DNA of 7,721 nt, taken from positions 1 to 7,721 of the forward strand of contig JAAZFP010000301.1 in assembly GCA_012511645.1 (NCBI GenBank), given 5' to 3'. The notes under the pieces are model-generated. The model ran no database searches and had not been told where the DNA came from. It worked only from the letters and a program-made list of their open reading frames with translations. Of this stretch, positions 1 through 7,202 are shown piece after piece (position 1 is the first letter of the stretch; every line of letters starts with the position of its first letter). The position numbers and the translations under genes are program-made. This stretch comes from Microbacteriaceae bacterium (GTDB taxonomy: Bacteria; Actinomycetota; Actinomycetes; Actinomycetales; Microbacteriaceae).

Positions 1-3000
1 CACAATGGTGAGATCAATACGGTTCGCGGCAACCGCAACTGGATGCGAGCACGCGAGGCGCAGCTGAGCAGCGATGCGTTGGGCGACCTGACTCAGCTTC
101 GTCCAATCTGCACAGCGGGCGGCAGCGATTCTGCGAGCTTTGATGAGGTGCTTGAACTGCTCGTCATGTCTGGCAGAAGCTTGCCGCACGCGCTTGCAAT
201 GATGGTGCCTGAAGCGTGGGAGCTTGAGCCAAGCCTGGCCCCGGGCCTGCGTGAGTTTCTCGAGTATCACTCGCTGGTGATGGAACCGTGGGATGGCCCG
301 GCAGCGATGATCGCAACCGACGGCACGGAGTTGGTCGCGCTGCTCGACCGAAACGGTCTGCGCCCCGGCAGGTTCCAGGTCACCCGTGACGGACTGCTCG
401 TGATCGCGAGCGAGACCGGGGTGCTCGAATTTGCGCCAGACCAGGTGGTGCGTCGCGGCCGATTGCAGCCGGGACGCATGCTTGCGGTGAACCTCGACAC
501 GGGCACTCTGCGTGAGGATCACGAGGTCAAAGCCGAGTTGGCATCGCTCGCCCCTTGGGGCACCTGGGTCAACGACGGCTTGATTCGGCTCTCCGAGTTG
601 CCCGAGCGTGAGCATCTCGTGCATCCGCACGCCTCAATTGCCCGAAGGCAGCGCACCTTCGGGTACACCGAAGAGGAGTTGCGACTGTTGCTCACCCCCA
701 TGGCGCGCGACGGCGTCGAGCCGATTGCGGCAATGGGCAGCGACACTCCGATTGCGGTGTTGAGCGACCGGCCGCGCCTCATCTTTGACTACTTTGTGCA
801 GCAGTTCGCGCAGGTCACGAATCCGCCGCTTGACGCGCTGCGCGAAGAACTCGTGACGAGCCTGGTGACATCGATGGGTCCTGTGCCGAACCTTCTCGCG
901 CAGTCAGCCGAACATGCCCGGCAGGTGATCCTCGATTTTCCGGTAATTGACAATGATGATCTCGCGAAGGTGCAGCACTTTGCTGACGACCTCGAGCGCG
1001 AGCGCACCGTGACGATTCGTGGGCTCTACCCGGTTGATTATCACGCGAAAGGTCTTGCTGACCGGCTTGACCAGATGTGCCGCGAGGCGAGCGCCGCGAT
1101 CGAGGCGGGCGCCGAGTTCTTGATTGTGTCAGACCGCGACAGCGACAAAGATCTCGCGCCGATTCCCTCGCTGCTCGCGGTATCGGCGGTGCACCACCAC
1201 CTCATTCGCGAGGGCACTCGCATGCGGGTGGCGTTGATCGCCGAGGCGGGCGATGTGCGCGAGGTGCACCATGTTGCCGCGCTGATCGCCTACGGGGCTG
1301 CGGCAGTGAACCCATACCTCGCGATGGAGAGCGTGGAGGCGCTGGTTCGTGCCGGTGAGCTTGCCACAGATGAGAACGCGGACGTGGATGCTGCTGCCGA
1401 CGCTGCGGTTCACCGCCTCATAAAGGCGCTCGGCAAAGGGCTGCTCAAAGTGATGAGCAAAATGGGCATCTCCACGGTGGCCTCATACTGCGGCGCCCAA
1501 ACCTTCGAAGCGATCGGGCTTTCGCACGAGATCGTCGATCGATACTTCACCGGCACCCAGTCGAAGCTTGGGGGAGTCGGCCTCGACGTGATCGCGGCAG
1601 AGGTCGCTGCGCGCCACCGCCGCGCCTACCCTGACAACGCGGCGTCTCTCGCGCATCGTCGGCTCGAAACGGGCGGCGAGTATCGATGGCGGCGAGGCGA
1701 AGAACCGCACCTGTTCGATCCGGAGACCATCTTCAAGCTGCAGCACGCAACGAAGACTGGCCGACGTGAGATTTTCAGCGAGTACACCGCGCGCGTGAAC
1801 GATCAGCAGCAGCGACTGATGACTCTGCGTGGACTGTTTCGCTTCAGCCCGCAGCGACCATCGGTTGCGCTCGACGAGGTCGAACCGGTCAGCGCGATCA
1901 TGCGACGCTTTGCGACGGGTGCGATGAGCTATGGATCAATCTCACCCGAAGCGCACGAGACACTCGCAATTGCGATGAACCGCATCGGCGGCCGATCAAA
2001 CACTGGTGAGGGCGGTGAGAGCGAGGATCGCTTGACCGACCCGGCTCGTCGCAGCGCCATCAAACAGGTCGCGTCTGGTCGATTCGGTGTCACCAGCATG
2101 TATCTCACCCATGCCGATGAGATTCAGATCAAGCTGGCGCAGGGAGCCAAGCCCGGCGAGGGCGGCCAGTTGCCGCCGCAGAAGATGTATCCGTGGATCG
2201 CCGAGACCCGGCACGCGACGCCGGGAGTGGGACTGATCTCGCCGCCGCCGCACCACGATATTTACTCGATTGAAGATCTGAAGCAACTCATCTTCGATCT
2301 GAAGCGTGCGAACCCGTCGGCTCGCATCTCGACGAAGCTCGTTTCGCAGTCAGGCATTGGCCCCGTGGCGGCGGGCGTTGCGAAGGCGCTCAGTGACGTT
2401 GTGCTTGTGTCTGGTCATGATGGTGGCACGGGTGCGAGCCCTATGAATTCCCTCAAGCATGCGGGCGGCCCGGGGGAGTTGGGTCTTGCCGAGGTGCAGC
2501 AGACGCTCATGCTGAACGGCCTCCGCGACCGCGTCGTGGTGCAGGTCGATGGTCAGCTGAAAACGGGCCGAGACGTGGTGATTGCCGCGCTGCTCGGCGC
2601 CGAAGAGTTCGGATTTGCCACATCGGTACTCGTGGTCTCTGGGTGCATCATGATGCGAGTGTGTCACCTGGATACCTGCCCTGTGGGTGTCGCGACGCAG
2701 AACCCCGAACTGCGCAGCCGATTCACCGGGCAAGCCGAGCATGTGATCAATTTCTTCACCTTCATCGCTGAAGAGGTGCGCGAGCTGCTTGCGATGCTCG
2801 GGTATCGGAGTATCGATGAGGCGGTGGGTGACACCTCGGCACTCGATCTTGATGAGGCGGTGCGGCACTGGAAAGCCGAGGGACTTGACCTGACGCCCGT
2901 GTTGCGCGGCCCACAGTTCGCCGCCGATGAGCCGAAACGCCAGGGTCGCACCCAAGATCATGAGCTTGAAACGCACTTTGATGTGGCGTTGCTCGCCGAC

Positions 3001-3843
3001 TCGCGCAATGCGCTGGATTGCGCAGAACCCGTCGTGATCGACCTGCCGATTCGCAACGTTGACCGAGCCGTCGGCACGATGCTCGGTCACGAGGTGACGA
3101 AACGCCATGGCTCTGCGGGGCTGCCTGCAGAAACCATCGACGTGACGCTCACCGGCTCTGCTGGTCAGTCGCTCGGTGCGTTCCTGCCCGCCGGAATCAC
3201 GCTGCGCCTCATCGGCGCCGCCAACGACTATGTCGGCAAGGGGCTCTCAGGCGGCGAGATTGTGCTGCGACCACACCCGAGCGCGGCGCACGCCGCGGTG
3301 GGTAACGTGATCGCCGGCAATGTGATCGGTTACGGTGCCACGAGCGGGGCGCTGTTCATCGCTGGTGTCGTTGGCGAGCGATTCTTGGTTCGAGGCTCGG
3401 GAGCCGTCGCCGTGGTTGAGGGAACGGGGGATCACGCGCTTGAGTATTTCACCGGTGGCTTCGCGCTGATCCTAGGCCCGACCGGTCGAAACCTCGGCGC
3501 CGGCATGTCCGGTGGCGAGGCAGTGCTGCTCGATCTCGACCCGCTGCACTTGAACTCGGCTGAGCTGGTCAGCGGTGCGCTTGAGCTACGGCCACTTGAT
3601 GAGGCGCGACGCGAGCGAGTGCGTTCACTGCTCGCGCGGCACGCTGAGCAAACGGGGTCGGAGCTTGCCGAGTTGCTCCTCAGCGATCTGCGCCGTGATC
3701 CTGAGACGTGGGCGAGGTTCACTCATCTCATTCCGCGAGGTTATGCGCGAGTGCTCGACGTGCACGAGCGTGCGACAACCGAGGGCCGAGCACTCGATGA
3801 CGACCATACCTGGACACAAATTTTGGAGGTGACCCGTGGCTGA
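1..3843 (+). CDS. gltB: Glutamate synthase (NADPH) large subunit, 5'-truncated by window edge
   Basis: This is the alpha subunit of GOGAT. It hydrolyses glutamine and passes the ammonia through an internal tunnel to 2-oxoglutarate at an FMN site, giving glutamate in the cytoplasm. The frame is open from base 1 with HNGEINTVRGNRNWM, the oxyanion-hole segment of the class II amidotransferase domain, so the ATG at 43 is internal. Roughly 230 N-terminal residues, including the catalytic Cys1, lie upstream. Visible residues (1280) run as follows: the rest of the amidotransferase domain with the substrate Asp in GGSDSASFD (about residue 43); the central domain, ending near MGISTVASYCGAQTFEAIG; the FMN/2-oxoglutarate domain with GGRSNTGEGGE (663-673), KPGEGGQ (717-723) and SGHDGGTGASP; the 3Fe-4S cysteines C882, C888 and C893 (C-x5-C-x4-C); and the C-terminal GXGXG beta-helix (NDYVGKGLSGGE, GAGMSGGE). 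One conserved Trp is replaced by Gly at residue 825. The estimated full length, about 1510 residues, is normal for the family. It overlaps gltD by 8 bp. Confidence 0.98.
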   Translation, partial: HNGEINTVRGNRNWMRAREAQLSSDALGDLTQLRPICTAGGSDSASFDEVLELLVMSGRSLPHALAMMVPEAWELEPSLAPGLREFLEYHSLVMEPWDGPAAMIATDGTELVALLDRNGLRPGRFQVTRDGLLVIASETGVLEFAPDQVVRRGRLQPGRMLAVNLDTGTLREDHEVKAELASLAPWGTWVNDGLIRLSELPEREHLVHPHASIARRQRTFGYTEEELRLLLTPMARDGVEPIAAMGSDTPIAVLSDRPRLIFDYFVQQFAQVTNPPLDALREELVTSLVTSMGPVPNLLAQSAEHARQVILDFPVIDNDDLAKVQHFADDLERERTVTIRGLYPVDYHAKGLADRLDQMCREASAAIEAGAEFLIVSDRDSDKDLAPIPSLLAVSAVHHHLIREGTRMRVALIAEAGDVREVHHVAALIAYGAAAVNPYLAMESVEALVRAGELATDENADVDAAADAAVHRLIKALGKGLLKVMSKMGISTVASYCGAQTFEAIGLSHEIVDRYFTGTQSKLGGVGLDVIAAEVAARHRRAYPDNAASLAHRRLETGGEYRWRRGEEPHLFDPETIFKLQHATKTGRREIFSEYTARVNDQQQRLMTLRGLFRFSPQRPSVALDEVEPVSAIMRRFATGAMSYGSISPEAHETLAIAMNRIGGRSNTGEGGESEDRLTDPARRSAIKQVASGRFGVTSMYLTHADEIQIKLAQGAKPGEGGQLPPQKMYPWIAETRHATPGVGLISPPPHHDIYSIEDLKQLIFDLKRANPSARISTKLVSQSGIGPVAAGVAKALSDVVLVSGHDGGTGASPMNSLKHAGGPGELGLAEVQQTLMLNGLRDRVVVQVDGQLKTGRDVVIAALLGAEEFGFATSVLVVSGCIMMRVCHLDTCPVGVATQNPELRSRFTGQAEHVINFFTFIAEEVRELLAMLGYRSIDEAVGDTSALDLDEAVRHWKAEGLDLTPVLRGPQFAADEPKRQGRTQDHELETHFDVALLADSRNALDCAEPVVIDLPIRNVDRAVGTMLGHEVTKRHGSAGLPAETIDVTLTGSAGQSLGAFLPAGITLRLIGAANDYVGKGLSGGEIVLRPHPSAAHAAVGNVIAGNVIGYGATSGALFIAGVVGERFLVRGSGAVAVVEGTGDHALEYFTGGFALILGPTGRNLGAGMSGGEAVLLDLDPLHLNSAELVSGALELRPLDEARRERVRSLLARHAEQTGSELAELLLSDLRRDPETWARFTHLIPRGYARVLDVHERATTEGRALDDDHTWTQILEVTRG
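3825..3829 (+). promoter_or_regulatory. Ribosome binding site of gltD inside the gltB 3' end
   Basis: GGAGG lies six bases before the GTG at 3836, within the last codons of gltB. It fixes GTG rather than a downstream ATG as the gltD start. The start overlaps the gltB stop (TGA at 3841-3843), so ribosomes finishing gltB can reinitiate on gltD. That coupling would help keep the two GOGAT subunits in balance; the coupling itself is inferred. Confidence 0.8.
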
Positions 3844-5416
3844 TCCGCGCGGATTTCTTGACGTGCGCGAACGTGAGCTCGCGCCGAAACGACCGGTTGC
3901 CCTGCGACTGATGGACTGGCGTGAGGTCGTCGACTCCGCAGACCCCACCATGGTCGCTCGACAGGCGTCTCGGTGTATGGATTGCGGTGTGGCGTTTTGC
4001 CACCAGGGCTGTCCTCTCGGCAACCTCATTCCCGAGTGGAATGACCTGACCTGGCGGGGTCGTGAGCGAGACGCGCTTGAGCGGCTTCACGCGACGAATA
4101 ACTTTCCCGAGTTCACTGGTCGTGCCTGCCCAGCACCGTGCGAGTCAGCGTGTGTGCTCGGCATCAACCAGCCGGCAGTGACCATCAAACAGATCGAGAA
4201 CTCGATTATCGACCAGGGGTTTGCGAACGGCTGGGTGCAGCCGCAGCCGCCGGAGCGACTCAGTGGCAAGACCGTTGCAATTGTGGGGTCTGGGCCAGCT
4301 GGTCTTGCGGCTGCGCAACAGTTGACGCGGGCCGGGCACACGGTCGCCGTGTATGAACGAGATGAGCAGCCAGGCGGTTTGCTTCGGTTCGGCATCCCCT
4401 CGTTCAAGCTTGAGAAGCATCTTGTTGAGCGGCGCATCGAGCAAATGAAGCTCGAGGGCACCCGGTTTCGCACGGGTATTGAGATTGGCCGCGACATGAG
4501 CTGGCGCGAGCTGCGCCGCCGCTATGACGCCGTGATCGTCGCGACTGGTGCAACGGTGCCGCGCCCGCTTGAACTGCCGGGTCGTGCGCTCACTGGTGTG
4601 CACTATGCGATGGAGTATTTGACGGCACAGAACCGGGCCGAAGACAGTGGCGGTGCGCCGACAGACAGCGACTCAACGGCCGCACGTTGTGAAAGCACCG
4701 AGGCGGGCGCGATGCTTCCTCCGCACCTCAACGCGGCGGGCAAGCATGTGGTGGTGATCGGGGGCGGTGATACCGGAGCGGACTGCGTTGGCACGGCCCA
4801 TCGACAAGGTGCCGCCTCGGTGACGAATCTTGCCATCGGTCAGAAACCACCGTGTGCTCGGAGTGAGGATCAGCCCTGGCCCACACATCCGACCGTGTTT
4901 GAGGTGTCGAGTTCACACGAAGAAGGTGGTGAACGCAAGTATCTTGCCTCCACCGTTGAGTTCGTGGGTGATGCGAGTGGACAGGTGAGGGGGCTGAAGG
5001 TCGCCGAGACCGGGTTCACGGTGCGCGGACGCGAGCCGATCCCGGGAACAGAGCATGTGATTGCTGCCGATCTGGTGCTGATAGCGATGGGCTTCACCGG
5101 ACCCGAGCCTCTTGATGCTCACCCTGAGGGTTCTGGTGCCGGCTCAGACCGCCAGCGCACGGCGCACGATGACACCGGAGCTGGCTTCGCCCTGGCGCAC
5201 ACGAGCAGAGGCGCATTCGAGCGAAACCGCCGCACCTATGCGACCGAGTTTCCGGACGTGTTTGTTGCCGGTGACGCGGGCCGGGGGCAGTCGCTCATTG
5301 TGTGGGCCATCGCCGAGGGGCGATCGGTTGCCGCGCAGGTCGACCGCGTGCTCACCGGCGCCGAATCTCTGTTGCCAAGCCCGGTGGCGGCTGACGATCA
5401 CGCGTTCGCCGTGTAA
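3836..5416 (+). CDS. gltD: Glutamate synthase (NADPH) small subunit
   Basis: This is the beta subunit of GOGAT. It takes electrons from NADPH on FAD and passes them through iron-sulfur centres to the FMN of GltB. The start is GTG with GGAGG six bases upstream, and the protein has 526 residues. Two N-terminal cysteine groups, C47-x2-C50-x4-C55-x3-C59 and C98-x3-C102-x3-C106 (CPAPCESAC), fit the 4Fe-4S ligand region. The FAD Rossmann motif is VGSGPAG (150-156), followed by ERDEQPGGLLRFGIPSFKLEK. The NADPH-binding fold carries IGGGDTGAD (308-316). The second FAD contact is VFVAGDAGRGQSLIVWAIAEGR (475-496). It is some 40 residues longer than the usual actinobacterial GltD by my recollection. The extra length sits mainly in a Ser/Asp/Thr/Ala-rich stretch between the two dinucleotide folds (about 268-299) and in a looser stretch at about 425-455. 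The reading frame is intact through both. It forms an operon with gltB. Confidence 0.98.
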   Translation: MADPRGFLDVRERELAPKRPVALRLMDWREVVDSADPTMVARQASRCMDCGVAFCHQGCPLGNLIPEWNDLTWRGRERDALERLHATNNFPEFTGRACPAPCESACVLGINQPAVTIKQIENSIIDQGFANGWVQPQPPERLSGKTVAIVGSGPAGLAAAQQLTRAGHTVAVYERDEQPGGLLRFGIPSFKLEKHLVERRIEQMKLEGTRFRTGIEIGRDMSWRELRRRYDAVIVATGATVPRPLELPGRALTGVHYAMEYLTAQNRAEDSGGAPTDSDSTAARCESTEAGAMLPPHLNAAGKHVVVIGGGDTGADCVGTAHRQGAASVTNLAIGQKPPCARSEDQPWPTHPTVFEVSSSHEEGGERKYLASTVEFVGDASGQVRGLKVAETGFTVRGREPIPGTEHVIAADLVLIAMGFTGPEPLDAHPEGSGAGSDRQRTAHDDTGAGFALAHTSRGAFERNRRTYATEFPDVFVAGDAGRGQSLIVWAIAEGRSVAAQVDRVLTGAESLLPSPVAADDHAFAV

Positions 5417-5417
5417 G

Positions 5418-5441
5418 CGGCACAGTGGTTCAGCGGTGCCG
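5418..5441. terminator. Possible weak hairpin between convergent gltD and SulP gene
   Basis: CGGCAC (5418-5423) is a perfect inverted repeat of GTGCCG (5436-5441), around a 12-base loop. It fills most of the 31-bp gap between the gltD TAA and the end of the convergent transporter gene, the right place for a two-way terminator. There is no T run on either side and the stem has only six pairs, so intrinsic termination is doubtful. The ends may be Rho-dependent instead. Confidence 0.3.
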
Positions 5442-5447
5442 AAGCAG

Positions 5448-6932
5448 CTATTCGCCGCCGAGGTGGCCGCTGAGTCGCTGATGCATCGCCGAGGTGTGCC
5501 TGTTCATGCCGACGATTTCGACTTGCTTTCCGAGCCGATCATATTTCGTGGTGATTGCATCGAGCGCGGCGACAGTTGACGCGTCCCAGATGTGAGAGCG
5601 GCGCATGTCGATCACGATGTGCCCAGGATCATGTGTGTACGAGAACTGGGTCGTCAGATCGTTGCTCGATGCGAAGAGCAGCTCGCCCTCGACCCGGTAG
5701 TAGGCAGTCTCGCCCCGGTCGGTGCGGGTGAGCTCGCGAGTAACGGTCACAAAATGGGCGACGCGCCGAACAAACAGCACCGAGGCGACGAGCACCCCGC
5801 CGACGACACCAATGGCGAGGTTTCCGGTCGACACCACCATGAGCACGGTCGCGAACATCACGAGATTTTCACTCTTCGGCAGCCGTTTGAGCGTGGAGGG
5901 GCGAATGGAGTGCCAATCGAATGCGGCCACCGAGACCATGATCATCACCGCAACGAGTGCAGCCATGGGAATTGCCGCGACGAAATCGCCAAGAGCCACC
6001 ACCAGCACGAGCAGAAAGACTCCGGCCAAGAACGTCGAGATGCGGGTGCGGGCGCCCGACACCTTGACGTTGATCATCGTCTGACCGATGACCGCGCAGC
6101 CGCCCATGCCTCCAAACGCACCGGAGAGAATATTCGCGACGCCCTGCGCCCAGCTCTCACGCGTCTTATTGGAATGGGTATCGGTGATCTCATCGACGAG
6201 CTTGGCCGTCATGAGCGATTCCATGAGGCCTACAAGCGCCACACCGAGCGCGAAGGGGGCGATGATGGTGAAGGTTTCCCAGGTGAGTGGAACATTCGGC
6301 ACAAACAATTCGGGCAGGCTTCGGGGGAGTTCACCTTGATCGCCAACGGTTGGCACCTGAATGGCGAACACCATGACAATTGCGGTCACCACAATGATCG
6401 AAATCAGCGGGGATGGCACAACGGTCGTGATCTTCGGCAGCAGCACGACAATGATGATGCCGAGCGCGACCAGCGGGTACACCGCCCATGGCACCCCAAA
6501 AAGGTGCGGGAGCTGTGACAAGAACACGAGAATCGCGAGCGAGTTCACGAACCCGACCATCACGCTGCGGGGAATAAACCGCATGAGTTTTGCGACGCCG
6601 AGCACCGCTAGGAGGATTTGAAACACCCCGGCAAGCAGCACGGTGGCGATGAAATAGTCGAAGCCGTGCTCGCGCGCGACCGGGGCGATGACAAGCGCTA
6701 CTGCGCCCGTAGCGGCGGTGATCATGGCGGGTCTCCCGCCAAGAAAAGCGATCGAGACCGCCATGATGAAGGACGAGAAGAGCCCGACCTTGGGGTCGAC
6801 CCCGGCAATCACCGAGAACGCGATTGCTTCGGGGATCAGCGCTATCGCCACGACGAGTCCGGCCAACACCTCGCGGGTGAGTAATCGCGGGCTGCGCAGC
6901 GCGGTCAGAACCTTCACGTCACCTGTACTCAC
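5448..6932 (-). CDS. SulP-family inorganic anion transporter with C-terminal STAS domain
   Basis: This is an integral membrane protein of the SulP/SLC26 family, 494 residues, complete. From about residue 20 to 400 it is a series of hydrophobic helices containing family motifs: IPEAIAFSVIAGVDPKVGLF (33-52), GGRPAMITAATGA near the third helix, FIPRSVMVGFVN, and GGCAVIGQTMINVKVSGARTR, with the Cys at 279. These resemble the YbaR-like branch of the family rather than the well-studied cyanobacterial bicarbonate carrier BicA. The cytoplasmic STAS domain follows (about 405-494), with the WDAST segment (D450, S452) at the site phosphorylated in anti-sigma-antagonist relatives. SulP members carry sulfate, bicarbonate, dicarboxylates or other anions. 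The substrate cannot be read from the sequence, and no carbonic anhydrase or sulfur-assimilation gene lies nearby. The chosen start is GTG at 6932, which has no Shine-Dalgarno but a -10-like box just upstream. GTG at codon 6 is an alternative, with AGG four bases before it. It is convergent with gltD and divergent from the SDR gene. Confidence 0.94.
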   Translation of the reverse strand: MSTGDVKVLTALRSPRLLTREVLAGLVVAIALIPEAIAFSVIAGVDPKVGLFSSFIMAVSIAFLGGRPAMITAATGAVALVIAPVAREHGFDYFIATVLLAGVFQILLAVLGVAKLMRFIPRSVMVGFVNSLAILVFLSQLPHLFGVPWAVYPLVALGIIIVVLLPKITTVVPSPLISIIVVTAIVMVFAIQVPTVGDQGELPRSLPELFVPNVPLTWETFTIIAPFALGVALVGLMESLMTAKLVDEITDTHSNKTRESWAQGVANILSGAFGGMGGCAVIGQTMINVKVSGARTRISTFLAGVFLLVLVVALGDFVAAIPMAALVAVMIMVSVAAFDWHSIRPSTLKRLPKSENLVMFATVLMVVSTGNLAIGVVGGVLVASVLFVRRVAHFVTVTRELTRTDRGETAYYRVEGELLFASSNDLTTQFSYTHDPGHIVIDMRRSHIWDASTVAALDAITTKYDRLGKQVEIVGMNRHTSAMHQRLSGHLGGE

Positions 6933-6938
6933 CGCAGC

Positions 6939-6944
6939 AGTCTA
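6939..6944 (-). promoter_or_regulatory. Candidate -10 box of a leaderless SulP promoter
   Basis: On the minus strand TAGACT fits the TANNNT consensus of actinobacterial -10 elements. It ends exactly six bases before the GTG at 6932, which would place transcription initiation at or next to the start codon. That is the usual geometry of leaderless mRNAs, and it would explain why no Shine-Dalgarno precedes this GTG. No good -35 (TTGACA-like) stands 16-18 bases upstream, which is common for such promoters. This is inference from spacing and motif only. Confidence 0.45.
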
Positions 6945-7047
6945 CCGTCTGACCTGTTGCCACGGACTGTGGCGGCGGATGACACGGAGACACTTCGATG
7001 CGTGCGCGGCAGGGTAGCGGCAGCGAGGCTGATGTCAACGGGGTCGT

Positions 7048-7072
7048 GCGCCGTGATACCGGCGCGTACATT
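7048..7072. promoter_or_regulatory. Inverted repeat abutting a possible -10 box upstream of the SDR gene
   Basis: GCGCCG (7048-7053) and CGGCGC (7060-7065) form a perfect 6-bp inverted repeat around TGATAC. One base later comes TACATT (7067-7072), a TANNNT-type -10 candidate on the plus strand. A repressor bound to the repeat would cover the promoter spacer. The -35 position is poor, and in GC-rich DNA a 6-bp repeat like this can arise by chance. Confidence 0.25.
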
Positions 7073-7202
7073 CGAGTCCACAGTAAACCACCTGCGATTT
7101 GTGCGTGTGCTCTGCATCGCCGTTCGCATCGTTGTGCTGTGCCCCCGTCATTCAGCGATGGTTCGGTGGCACCGCTCACGGCTGATCAGAAAGGCATTGA
7201 CG

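Larger units (their letters stand above)
6933..7202. other. Divergent intergenic region between SulP and SDR genes
   Basis: This 270-bp spacer must hold the promoters of both flanking genes. On the minus strand there is a good -10-like box next to the transporter start. Towards the SDR gene there is a perfect inverted repeat followed by a TANNNT box (7048-7072). A short palindrome, CGGTGGCACCG, lies at 7164-7174, 28 bases before the SDR ATG. GCATCG occurs twice, 12 bp apart (7114, 7126). I see no tRNA, riboswitch-like fold or convincing small gene here. Confidence 0.6.

Noticed and set aside
2089..2184. GltB variations GVTSMYL and QLPPQK versus the GVTSEYL and QLPG forms seen elsewhere
   Set aside because: These positions vary among GltB proteins (E. 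coli has TPAYL), and the forms here match what I recall from Micrococcales. They are lineage features rather than anomalies.
2350..3108. A 252-codon minus-strand open frame inside gltB
   Set aside because: It is antisense to the conserved FMN and iron-sulfur region of GltB. The sequence is compositionally odd with no recognisable domain, as expected for a shadow frame in GC-rich coding DNA.
5112..5579. A 155-codon plus-strand open frame spanning the gltD 3' end and the convergent gap
   Set aside because: It overlaps the conserved GltD C-terminus in a different frame and then runs into the antisense of the SulP gene. The gltD frame continues intact through VFVAGDAGRGQS, so no alternative C-terminus is needed.
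5592..6518. A 308-codon plus-strand open frame, His-rich, opposite the SulP gene
   Set aside because: It lies wholly antisense to a clearly conserved transporter. Its many His/Asp/Glu codons are the mirror of hydrophobic-residue codons. Long antisense frames like this are expected in GC-rich DNA, and no domain or ribosome site supports it.
7012..7017. GGGTAG as the -10 part of a stress (sigma-B-type) promoter for the SDR gene
   Set aside because: No GTTT-like -35 element lies at the required 13-16 base distance, so the hexamer alone is not evidence.
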